A DNA stretch of 64,000 nucleotides from Robiginitalea sediminis. Lineage in GTDB: Bacteria > Bacteroidota > Bacteroidia > Flavobacteriales > Flavobacteriaceae. The stretch spans positions 58,509-122,508 of the forward strand of contig NZ_NGNR01000004.1 of the NCBI RefSeq assembly GCF_002198115.1, in the 5' to 3' direction. A model generated the notes under the pieces. It saw only the letters and a list, made by a program, of their open reading frames with translations, ran no database searches and was not told the origin of the DNA. Positions 46,228 to 53,695 of this stretch are shown piece by piece; positions within the stretch are counted from its first letter, which is position 1; each line of letters opens with the position of its first letter. A program made the position numbers and the translations under genes.

Positions 46228-46260
46228 AAAGGGGGCCGGGTGCCCGGCCCCCTTTTTCTT
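46228..46260 (+). terminator. Strong intrinsic terminator inside the nos cluster, after nosZ
   Basis: GGGGGCCGG (46231-46239) pairs with CCGGCCCCC (46244-46252), loop GTGC, extended by AAA/TTT, followed by TTTTTCTTT. This is between nosZ and the nosB-like gene, so most transcripts should stop after nosZ and a fraction read through to the maturation genes. Confidence 0.85.
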
Positions 46261-46278
46261 TAACCCAACACTATCGCT

Positions 46279-46881
46279 ATGAAACGCTCGCGAATCTTAA
46301 TGCTGCTCGCTGCCCTGCTTCCGTTGCTGCTCTTTGTTTTCCCCTTGTGGAAAATAACCCTGGAAGCGCCTCAGTATCCCACTCCGCTGGGGATGTACAT
46401 CCACATAAACGATTTTACGGATGCCAACCCTCACGATATCAAAAACATCAACCTGATGAACCACTATGTGGGCATGAAATACATCCCGGATGCCATCCCG
46501 GAATTCAAGATTTTCCCCATAGGCATTGCCATTACCACATTCATTGGGCTTCTGGTATTCTGGAAGGGAAACCACCGCTGGTACTTGTACTGGTTCCTGC
46601 TTATGGTGGCGGTCAGTACGGCCGGGCTTATAGACTTCTATATCTGGGAGTATCAGTACGGACATGACCTGGACCCGAAAGCCATCATGAAATTTACCAA
46701 TCCGGATGGCTCGGTAATGGGGTTTCAACCGCCCTTTTTCGGATCTAAAGACATCCTGAACTTCCGGGCGCACTCCTACCCCCAATTAGGGGCATACAGC
46801 CTGGGGCTGGGGATAGCCCTTGCCCTGGTCGCCTACTGGCTCGGGAAAAAGGAAACAACTTCCAAAAAACTATTCTCATGA
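46279..46881 (+). CDS. NosB-like integral membrane protein of clade II nos cluster
   Basis: A 200-residue protein with about four TM helices (LMLLAALLPLLLFVFPLW, IAITTFIGLLVFW, WYLYWFLLMVAVSTAGLI, LGAYSLGLGIALALVAYWL) and a periplasmic loop with GMYIHINDFTDANPHDIKN. Its place straight after nosZ and the topology fit the NosB group found only with Sec-type NosZ. Function is not settled in the literature I know. It overlaps nosL (ATGA). Confidence 0.75.
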   Translation: MKRSRILMLLAALLPLLLFVFPLWKITLEAPQYPTPLGMYIHINDFTDANPHDIKNINLMNHYVGMKYIPDAIPEFKIFPIGIAITTFIGLLVFWKGNHRWYLYWFLLMVAVSTAGLIDFYIWEYQYGHDLDPKAIMKFTNPDGSVMGFQPPFFGSKDILNFRAHSYPQLGAYSLGLGIALALVAYWLGKKETTSKKLFS

Positions 46882-47312
46882 AAAAGGCAGTACTCCTGAC
46901 CATGGCACTTATTGCGTTGGGGTGCCAGGTTAAACCCAAACCCATTGCCTACGGAACAGAAACCTGCGCCTTCTGCCGGATGACCATTGTAGACCGGCAG
47001 CACGCTGCCCAATTGGTTACCGCCAAAGGGCGGTCCAGCAGTTTTGATGCCATAGAATGCATGGTACACCAGCTGATGGAAATGGAACAAACCGAAATGG
47101 CCTACATCCTGGTCAGCGACTATACCGCACCCGGCGAACTCATACCAGCATCTGAGGCTGTCTTTCTGGTAAGCCCGGGTATCCCAAGCCCCATGGGGGC
47201 TAATCTCAGTGCCTTCAGCACCCATACGGATGCCTCCGAAACCCTCGAGGCAAAAGGCGGAAGCCTCTACGACTGGGAGGGTATCCAAGTAAACCTAAAA
47301 TCGAAACCATGA
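46878..47312 (+). CDS. nosL: NosL copper chaperone lipoprotein
   Basis: A 144-residue lipoprotein (LLTMALIALGC) that delivers Cu(I) for CuZ assembly. Metal-site motif TCAFCRMTI (about 29-37; CxxC then R-M where many NosL have G-M), followed by AAQLVTAKGRSSSFDAIECM. The last part is PMGANLSAFST. It overlaps both neighbours by ATGA, so it is translated with nosB-like and the cupin gene. Confidence 0.9.
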   Translation: MKKAVLLTMALIALGCQVKPKPIAYGTETCAFCRMTIVDRQHAAQLVTAKGRSSSFDAIECMVHQLMEMEQTEMAYILVSDYTAPGELIPASEAVFLVSPGIPSPMGANLSAFSTHTDASETLEAKGGSLYDWEGIQVNLKSKP

Positions 47313-47599
47313 CGATAAGGGACGATATCCGCATGCAGCCCTTCCAGGGGTTTATCAACCGTAAGATTGCGCGGAAACAGCAATGGGAACTGCTGAGTAT
47401 GTCTTTGGAAACCGGTGCGGTTTTTCCTGAGCACCACTCTCCGGTAAAGGCGTGGCTTGTCGTTATTCAGGGGGCCTTGGATTTCCACATGGAAGGAAAG
47501 GTCTATGCCCTGGAAACCCAAGATTTTATAGAAATCCCTGCGCGCATTGCACATTGTGTAACCGCCCGTGAAAATTCCAAATTCCTGGTTATCCGATGA
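47309..47599 (+). CDS. Small cupin-domain protein in nos cluster
   Basis: A 96-residue single cupin barrel: FPEHHSPVKAWLVVIQGALD (about 40-59) and FIEIPARIAHCVTA (about 73-86), with His residues that could bind a metal. No signal peptide, so cytoplasmic. It overlaps nosL and nosD by ATGA. A cupin inside nos is not a standard part; it might sense or regulate, but nothing in the sequence proves it. Confidence 0.8.
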   Translation: MTIRDDIRMQPFQGFINRKIARKQQWELLSMSLETGAVFPEHHSPVKAWLVVIQGALDFHMEGKVYALETQDFIEIPARIAHCVTARENSKFLVIR

Positions 47600-48837
47600 A
47601 GGCAGTTTGGCTTTTGATCCTGTTTTGGGTTTTACCCGTCCCGGCGCTTGCCAGTACTCCCGGACAGATCGAGGTATGCGCCAATTGCCCCGTTACCGAA
47701 GTCGGAGATGCCCTGAAGCAGGCACGCCCTTTCGATACAGTGGTGGTACGCCAGGGGGTTTACAGGGAATACGACCTGGTTATAGACAAACCTCTTGTCC
47801 TTATGGGTGATGCCGGGGCCGTAATTGACGGGGAGCGCAAGGGGGAAATCCTCAGGGTGGTTTCCGACAGCGTAAGTGTTCTGGGGCTCAGCCTTCGCAA
47901 TGTGGGTAAAAGCTATACGGCAGACTATGCCGCCCTCAGGGTAGTCAAAAGCAAGTATTTCCACCTGGAGGGCCTGTTAATGGAACAACTCTTTTTTGGG
48001 ATTTACCTGGAAAAATCCAGCCATGGGGTCGTATGCGACAATATTATTTCCGGCGATGCCGAGGAAGAGTTTAACTCCGGAAACGGCATCCAGCTCTGGT
48101 ACTGCCGGGATATTCAGGTAAGCGGCAATAGGGTAAGCCGGGTACGCGATGGTATTTACCTGGAATTCTCCGACCGCATCCGGATTGCGAACAATATCAG
48201 TTCGGATAATGTGCGCTACGGGCTGCACTTTATGTTCTCCAACAACGACAGCTATACCGACAACATTTTTGAAGCCAATGGCGCAGGAGTGGCCGTTATG
48301 TTCTCCAAAGAAATCGAGATGAAGCGAAATACCTTTCGCAGGAATTGGGGAACCGCCAGTTTTGGCTTGCTATTAAAAGAGATCAACGATGCGGTGATAT
48401 CCCAGAACCGCTTCGAGGCCAACACCGTGGGAATCAGCATTGAAGGATCTAACCGGATTGCATATCTCGGCAATACGTTTCAGGGAAACGGATGGGCCCT
48501 GAAAGTAAGGGGCGCCTGCTACACCAATACCTTCAGCAACAACAATTTCCTGCACAATTCCTTCGATATATCCTACAACAGCAAGGTAAACGACAACCTG
48601 TTCGAAAAAAATTACTGGAGCACGTACTCCGGGTACGACCTGGACCGGGATGGTTTTGGAGACGTACCCCACCGGCCAGTAAAGCTCTTTTCCTATATCG
48701 TTAACCGGACCCCGGAGACCATTGTCCTGCTGCGGAGTTTGTTTATGGACCTGATCGATTACTCCGAACGCGTATCCCCGGTATTTACCCCGGACAACCT
48801 GATGGACCCTAGTCCCTTAATGCACCCCAGCTCATGA
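47596..48837 (+). CDS. nosD: NosD periplasmic copper-site assembly protein
   Basis: A 413-residue right-handed parallel beta-helix with signal peptide (LLILFWVLPVPALAST). Many repeated short strands (VKSKYFHLEGLLMEQLFFGI, YCRDIQVSGNRVSRVRDGIY, SNNDSYTDNIFEANGAGVAV, GSNRIAYLGNTFQGNGW) show the CASH-domain ladder; the conserved YDLDRDGFGDVPHRP closing block is present. Works with NosFY to build the NosZ copper centre. Overlaps its neighbours by ATGA. Confidence 0.93.
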   Translation: MKAVWLLILFWVLPVPALASTPGQIEVCANCPVTEVGDALKQARPFDTVVVRQGVYREYDLVIDKPLVLMGDAGAVIDGERKGEILRVVSDSVSVLGLSLRNVGKSYTADYAALRVVKSKYFHLEGLLMEQLFFGIYLEKSSHGVVCDNIISGDAEEEFNSGNGIQLWYCRDIQVSGNRVSRVRDGIYLEFSDRIRIANNISSDNVRYGLHFMFSNNDSYTDNIFEANGAGVAVMFSKEIEMKRNTFRRNWGTASFGLLLKEINDAVISQNRFEANTVGISIEGSNRIAYLGNTFQGNGWALKVRGACYTNTFSNNNFLHNSFDISYNSKVNDNLFEKNYWSTYSGYDLDRDGFGDVPHRPVKLFSYIVNRTPETIVLLRSLFMDLIDYSERVSPVFTPDNLMDPSPLMHPSS

Positions 48838-49541
48838 TACACATTGAAAACCTACATAAAAAATTCGGGCGGAACCCGGTATTGGAAGGGGTGGAACTGT
48901 CCATTGCTGGATCCGGCATCCACGCTATCCTCGGCCCCAACGGCTCGGGGAAGACAACCCTGATAAAAAGTATCCTGGGTATGGTGTGCCCGGACCGGGG
49001 CAGCATCCACCTGGACGGAACACCTATAAGAGGCGAATGGGCCTATCGCAACCGGATGGGTTACCTCCCGCAGATAGCCGAATTCCCATCCAACCTCGCG
49101 GTAGCCGAACTCTTCCGGATGATTGCAGACCTGCGCCAGCAAGAGGGGCAGGCCTGGCCTTTGATAGAGCGCTTCGGGCTCCAGCCCTTTATGGATAAAA
49201 AACTGGGCACCCTCTCAGGGGGGACCCGCCAGAAAGTAAACCTGGTACTCACCTTTATGTTCGATGCTCCCTTATATATTCTGGACGAGCCCACCTCCGG
49301 CCTGGATCCGAGAGCCATGATAGCGCTAAAGACCCTGATTCGGGAACGAAAAAGCTCCGGGGCGCTTTTCCTGATTACCACCCATATCATGCCCCTGGTG
49401 GAAGAACTGGCCGATAATGTCATATACCTGCTGGAAGGGCGTGTTTATTTTGAAGGGAGCCTGGAACAACTCTACCACCACACCGGGGAAAACCATGTTG
49501 AACCGGCCATCGCGGCCATTGCAGAACAAACCCATGTTTAA
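48834..49541 (+). CDS. nosF: NosF ABC transporter ATPase
   Basis: A 235-residue ATPase with Walker A GPNGSGKTTLIKS (about 33-45), signature LSGGTRQKVNL, Walker B LYILDEPTSGLDP and switch His (TTHIMPL). Forms the NosDFY complex that drives maturation of N2O reductase. The stop overlaps nosY by 8 bp. Confidence 0.93.
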   Translation: MIHIENLHKKFGRNPVLEGVELSIAGSGIHAILGPNGSGKTTLIKSILGMVCPDRGSIHLDGTPIRGEWAYRNRMGYLPQIAEFPSNLAVAELFRMIADLRQQEGQAWPLIERFGLQPFMDKKLGTLSGGTRQKVNLVLTFMFDAPLYILDEPTSGLDPRAMIALKTLIRERKSSGALFLITTHIMPLVEELADNVIYLLEGRVYFEGSLEQLYHHTGENHVEPAIAAIAEQTHV

Positions 49542-50316
49542 AATCCTGAAATACAGCTTTTACGACTTACTGAGAAGCAGGTGGAGCTACGTATACCTGG
49601 GCTTCTACCTCCTGTTGGGCTTTGTCCTGCTGTTTCTGAACCAGGACCTGTCCAAGGCGGTAATCACCCTTATGAATGTGATCATTGTACTGGTCCCCCT
49701 GATAGCGACCATCTTAGGGGTGATGTATTTTTACAACTCCCGGGAATTCACTACCCTGCTATTGGCCCAGCCTTTGCGGCGCTCCCGGATCTTCCTGGGG
49801 CAGTATCTGGGCGTGGCGGGGTCGCTCTCCCTTAGTTTGGTTCTGGGGCTTGGCCTGCCCTTTGCGCTTTACGGCCTTTTCCGCAGCGGGGCCATTTGGG
49901 ACTTTTCCCTCCTGTTGCTAACAGGTGTTTTCCTGAACCTGATTTTTACGGCTCTGGCCTTCCTGGTGGCCCTGGCCAATGACAACCGCATTAAAGGATT
50001 CGGGTATGCCGTGCTGCTCTGGCTCTTCCTTGCCGTTATTTACGACGGCCTCTTCTTACTATCCCTGATCCTGCTGGAGGAGTACCCCCTCGACACCTTT
50101 GCCCTGGGTGCGAGCCTGTTGAACCCCATAGACCTTTCCCGGACCTTAATCCTTCTGAAACTGGATATTTCGGCCCTGCTTGGATATACCGGGGCGGTAT
50201 TCAAATCGTTCTTCGGAACCTCCCTGGGGTTGGTGATTTCGCTCGGGGTTCTCCTGCTGTGGACGGTACTTCCTACCGGACTGATGCTTCGCAAAGCGCG
50301 GTCCAAGGATTTTTGA
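49534..50316 (+). CDS. nosY: NosY ABC transporter permease
   Basis: A membrane protein of about 260 residues with six TM helices (LGFYLLLGFVLLFL, VIIVLVPLIATILGVMYFY, LSLSLVLGLGLPFALYGLF and others) of the ABC-2 type. Motif FYNSREFTTLLLAQPLRRSRIFLGQY is typical of NosY, here given in two parts: FYNSREFTTLLLAQP and LRRSRIFLGQY. ATG 49534 overlaps nosF; longer reading would lie inside nosF. Last gene of the cluster; repeat copy 2 starts 75 bp later. Confidence 0.92.
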   Translation: MFKILKYSFYDLLRSRWSYVYLGFYLLLGFVLLFLNQDLSKAVITLMNVIIVLVPLIATILGVMYFYNSREFTTLLLAQPLRRSRIFLGQYLGVAGSLSLSLVLGLGLPFALYGLFRSGAIWDFSLLLLTGVFLNLIFTALAFLVALANDNRIKGFGYAVLLWLFLAVIYDGLFLLSLILLEEYPLDTFALGASLLNPIDLSRTLILLKLDISALLGYTGAVFKSFFGTSLGLVISLGVLLLWTVLPTGLMLRKARSKDF

Positions 50317-50569
50317 TGGGTTATTAAGGGCAATCTTGAATACGCAATTCCTTGTTCTATTTCGGAACAGGTTTGATCAACCGGATCCTGGGGGCACCCC
50401 CCTCCCCCCACCCATCCAAACTAGCACCCCACCCTGCAACCGCCCAGCATACGGCCTGGAAATCGCACCGCCAAAGCCCATTCTCCCGCCCCCGGGACCA
50501 AAGTTCGCAGTTCACTCCAGGTTTTCGACAATCCACGCCCTTTTCCTTCTATTACCCGGTTTGTGCCCC

Positions 50570-50577
50570 TAGATTTG
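50570..50577 (+). promoter_or_regulatory. -7 promoter element of the microprotein gene, copy 2
   Basis: TAGATTTG at the same relative place as in copy 1, 32 bp before the ATG. Confidence 0.55.
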
Positions 50578-50609
50578 TCCCATCATTCATCATCAAAAAA
50601 CGAACAGTC

Positions 50610-50723
50610 ATGAAATCAATCCGATCTATTTCCCCGACCGAAAACCGCAGGTACAACTATTTTTCAGCCCTGAGTCAGAGCAAAAGGGTGCGCTGGAGCG
50701 AGTACCGGCAGTATGTGTACTAA
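50610..50723 (+). CDS. 37-residue basic microprotein, copy 2
   Basis: Same 37-residue product as the ORF at 42310 except Ser for Asn at residue 30. Four of five base changes are silent, which argues that the peptide is under selection. No recognised family, no signal or membrane segment; several Arg/Lys and Tyr suggest binding to RNA, ribosome or another polyanion, as speculation. Confidence 0.7.
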   Translation: MKSIRSISPTENRRYNYFSALSQSKRVRWSEYRQYVY

Positions 50724-50745
50724 TCCATTTGGGTGCCCAAAAAAC

Positions 50746-50782
50746 AAAACCCCTGCCGGGAAATTCCGGGCAGGGGTTTTTT
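50746..50782. terminator. Strong, probably bidirectional terminator after microprotein copy 2
   Basis: AAAACCCCTGCC (50746-50757) pairs with GGCAGGGGTTTT (50769-50780), then more T. It lies between the microprotein and the convergent carboxylesterase gene, so can serve both. Confidence 0.85.
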
Positions 50783-50802
50783 ATCTGGTGTGGCCTTCCG
50801 GG

Positions 50803-52482
50803 TTAGCCCAGGGCAGCCCGGGCTTCGCGGTCAGGGTCTTCTGCCGCCTGGCAAAGGTCGTCCAGAATCATGACCTCCCCCTTTTCCACGCTGTATTCGG
50901 GCCAGGCGGGAAGGGCCGGGGTATTCGGGTTCCCCGTACGCATAAACTGCAGGAGGGCGTCCGACATTTTCTCGGCTAACGCCCTGGGCCTGCCCCCTCC
51001 ACCGGTATGGGTCAGCATCAGGTCGGTGTTATAAAACCAGAAGCATATATCCAGGCAGTGAAAGGACCGCATCCGGCCGTTAAACATGTCCGGTTCCCAC
51101 CCGAACCAGGCCGCATAAACCGGGGCGCTTTGGTTCTTTTTTGCATTGGCGGTGCGCACAACCGCCTGCCGGTTACTGGCAATCAGGCACATAATTTCTA
51201 TTGGGGTAGCCTGTGGAAACGCGGCGGCATAGGCGTCGTATACGTCCGCGGCATTGTCGCCCAGGCCGGCGCGGAACCCGATGCGCTCCTTAAGTTGTGC
51301 CTTGGCCTCCGCTTCCGAGATCTTTTCCATGTCCGGGTCGGTCCGCGACATGGCCCATTCGTGGAAGGTGCTGCAGATGAGCATGGGCACCTGGTCGGAT
51401 ACCCCTCCCTTTTCGTTGAAAAACGTCCCTTTGAGGATATGGACCCCATCGGCAACCGGGCGGAACCCGCCCCTGCGGCCGCCGCCGGCAACCCCATCTT
51501 CGTTTAATTTCTCCTGGGCCCTGCCGGCCAGCAGGAGATAGTCCTTCCAGGGCATCTGCTGCAACTGGTCGATTTCGTCCGGTTCCAGGCCGGCCTCCCT
51601 TAAGATGTATTCACCCAGTTTTTGCGCGTAGTCCTGATCGAGGGCCTCGGTAGAGGAGCCGCTTAAGGGCACCACCTTGTGGATCAGGCCTGCCGCCGCG
51701 GGCATGGCGGCCAGGGTACAGACCTTTGCGCCCCCGCCGCTTTGCCCCATGATGGTCACATTATCCGGGTCGCCCCCGAAGTTGGCGATATTGGCCTTTA
51801 CCCATTCCAGGGCGGCCACCATATCAAGGGCCCCCACGTTGCCGCTGTCTTTATACTTGTCCCCGCCCACGCCGGAGAGGTCGGAGAACCCGATGGGCCC
51901 GAGGCGGTGGTTGATGGAAACAAAGACTACATCCCCCTTGCGGCTCAGGTTTTCGCCCATATAGCCGTCCTGTTCAATGGCGTTCCCATTGCGAAACCCA
52001 CCCCCGTGGTACCAGACCAGAACAGGCCGTTTGCCCCCATCTGCAAGCGCGGGGGTCCAGACATTGAGTTTGAGGCAGTCCTCACTCACGTCGTCGTAAT
52101 TCCAATGGTCTGCGTAGGAATACACCGGGTTGGCATAACGGTTATCCATAATCTGGGGGGCGGAGTTCCCCCACCACAGGGCAGGGCGGACCCCCTCCCA
52201 GGCTTCCGGTTTACGCGGGGGCATAAAGCGGTTTTTGCCTCCGGTATCGGCTCCATAGGGAATCCCCCGGAATTGGAAGATATCGCGGAGGATAAAGCCC
52301 TGGACCCGGCCATATTGGGTATCTGCAATGGCAATCTCGTCCCCGATAAACAGGACCTGCCCATCTGTTTCAGGTGCCGTTTCCGAAGTGGCGCATCCGG
52401 AAACCCCCATGGCGGAAATAAAACCCATGCCGGCCGCTCCGGCCCCCATGGTCTGGATAAAATTTCTTCTGTTTGTTTTCAT
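50803..52482 (-). CDS. Carboxylesterase family protein, Tat-exported
   Basis: An esterase of about 559 residues with a Tat signal (TNRRNFIQTMGAGAAGMGF) and a possible lipobox VSGC after it. Oxyanion loop WYHGGGFRNGN, nucleophile GQSGGGAKV (Ser about 244), glutamate region CSTFHEWAMS and His region LTHTGGGGRP. Type-B carboxylesterase/lipase fold; substrate unknown, perhaps carbohydrate esters. ATG 52482 is given; ATG 52488 is equally possible. Confidence 0.87.
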   Translation of the reverse strand: MKTNRRNFIQTMGAGAAGMGFISAMGVSGCATSETAPETDGQVLFIGDEIAIADTQYGRVQGFILRDIFQFRGIPYGADTGGKNRFMPPRKPEAWEGVRPALWWGNSAPQIMDNRYANPVYSYADHWNYDDVSEDCLKLNVWTPALADGGKRPVLVWYHGGGFRNGNAIEQDGYMGENLSRKGDVVFVSINHRLGPIGFSDLSGVGGDKYKDSGNVGALDMVAALEWVKANIANFGGDPDNVTIMGQSGGGAKVCTLAAMPAAAGLIHKVVPLSGSSTEALDQDYAQKLGEYILREAGLEPDEIDQLQQMPWKDYLLLAGRAQEKLNEDGVAGGGRRGGFRPVADGVHILKGTFFNEKGGVSDQVPMLICSTFHEWAMSRTDPDMEKISEAEAKAQLKERIGFRAGLGDNAADVYDAYAAAFPQATPIEIMCLIASNRQAVVRTANAKKNQSAPVYAAWFGWEPDMFNGRMRSFHCLDICFWFYNTDLMLTHTGGGGRPRALAEKMSDALLQFMRTGNPNTPALPAWPEYSVEKGEVMILDDLCQAAEDPDREARAALG

Positions 52483-52667
52483 GGTCATAGTAGTTGTGAT
52501 TGATATCCCAAGACAAAGGAAGTCAGAGGGTAAGATACAAATTCAACTTTATAAATGTATCCTCTACACTATAAAAACAGCACGTTCCGTCCTGCCCTAT
52601 CATCCTGCCGAAATTCCTATCTTTTGGCCAAAATTCACGCCAGTTTAAGGCAACGCCCTGGAAACCT

Positions 52668-53564
52668 ATGAAAACAACTGCCCCGGAAATCCTGTTACCC
52701 CACCGCGCTACCCTGGGCGAAGGCCCGGTCTGGGATGTCTACCACCGAAGCTTTTTGTGGGTAGATATTATGGGGAAGGCCCTCCACGAATACATCCCCC
52801 ACCTGGGGCAACACCAGGTCAGGGACTTGCCCCAAATGCCGGGGGCGGCAGCCCTGCTCCCAAATGGGGATTTCCTGCTTGCCCTGCAAAACGGGCTTGC
52901 CTTTATGGACCGGCAAACAGGAGCCCTGGAGCCCCTTGCAGATCCGGAGGCGGGGAAGCCCAACAACCGGTTCAACGACGGGAAATGCGACCCCCAGGGG
53001 CGGTTCTGGGCGGGCACCATGTCCCTGGATGAAACCCCGGAGGCAGGCAGCCTCTATCGGCTGGATACGGACCGGTCCCTCCACCATATGGTGGGAGGGG
53101 TCTCCATTTCCAATGGCCTGGCGTGGAATGAGGCCGCAGACACCCTGTACTACATAGACACCCCGCTTTGCGCGGTTACGGCCTTCGATTACAACCCCGG
53201 GACCGGGGAAATCACCAACCGGAGGGAGGCCTTTGCCATCGACCCGGGCGAAGGGTATCCGGACGGGATGTGCATAGACCGGGAGGGCATGCTATGGATC
53301 GCCCATTGGGGCGGATGGCAGGTGGCCCGGTGGAACCCCCATACCGGGAAAAAACTGGCGGAGATCCGCCTTCCAGCAGCCCATATCACCTCCTGTTGCT
53401 TTGGGGGGGAAACCCTGTCTGACCTTTACATTACCTCGGCCCGGGCAGGGCTTTCGGATTCTGAATTGATGGACCAGCCGGAAGCGGGGGCCGTCTTTGT
53501 GGTGCGAAATTGTGCCCCCGGGGGATGGGCCCCGGACCGGTTTGGCGAATCGCCCGGCCAGTAG
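52668..53564 (+). CDS. SMP-30/gluconolactonase-like lactonase
   Basis: A 298-residue six-blade propeller that hydrolyses sugar lactones in this family. Metal ligands: Glu in TLGEGPVWD (about 18), Asn in NRFNDGKCDPQGRFWAGTM, Asn in SNGLAWNEAADTLYYIDT and Asp in GYPDGMCIDREGMLWIAHWG, so the catalytic set looks intact. No signal peptide. Stands between the divergent esterase and the cyclase; it could act on lactones of deoxy-sugars, but no operon ties it to the rhamnose genes. Confidence 0.88.
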   Translation: MKTTAPEILLPHRATLGEGPVWDVYHRSFLWVDIMGKALHEYIPHLGQHQVRDLPQMPGAAALLPNGDFLLALQNGLAFMDRQTGALEPLADPEAGKPNNRFNDGKCDPQGRFWAGTMSLDETPEAGSLYRLDTDRSLHHMVGGVSISNGLAWNEAADTLYYIDTPLCAVTAFDYNPGTGEITNRREAFAIDPGEGYPDGMCIDREGMLWIAHWGGWQVARWNPHTGKKLAEIRLPAAHITSCCFGGETLSDLYITSARAGLSDSELMDQPEAGAVFVVRNCAPGGWAPDRFGESPGQ

Positions 53565-53695
53565 GAAAAAGACCTGCCAAGGGTTACACATAACGCCATA
53601 AGGGCTTTTTCCGCAAAGGGTAACCAGGTGTATCAGTCACCAAAACACTTTCATACCCTTAAAACCATCTTTATTTTACCCGTAACTTTAGCCCT

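Larger units (their letters stand above)
50391..50786 (+). repeat. 396-bp repeat module, copy 2 (right flank of nos cluster)
   Basis: Same module as 42091-42486, same orientation. Differences are scattered in the 5' part (block at about 50502-50522 most changed) while the -7 element, ORF and terminator are best kept. In this copy the reading frame is open from about 50352 into the microprotein ORF, but in copy 1 that frame is closed by a stop, so the extension is not taken as coding. Confidence 0.85.

Noticed and set aside
50352..50609. Open frame running into microprotein copy 2, giving a 123-residue protein
   Set aside because: In copy 1 the same frame is closed by a stop (TAA ending at 42255), and base changes there are not codon-biased.
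42091..50786. Composite transposon made of two insertion sequences
   Set aside because: The repeats encode no transposase and have no terminal inverted repeats or obvious target duplications.
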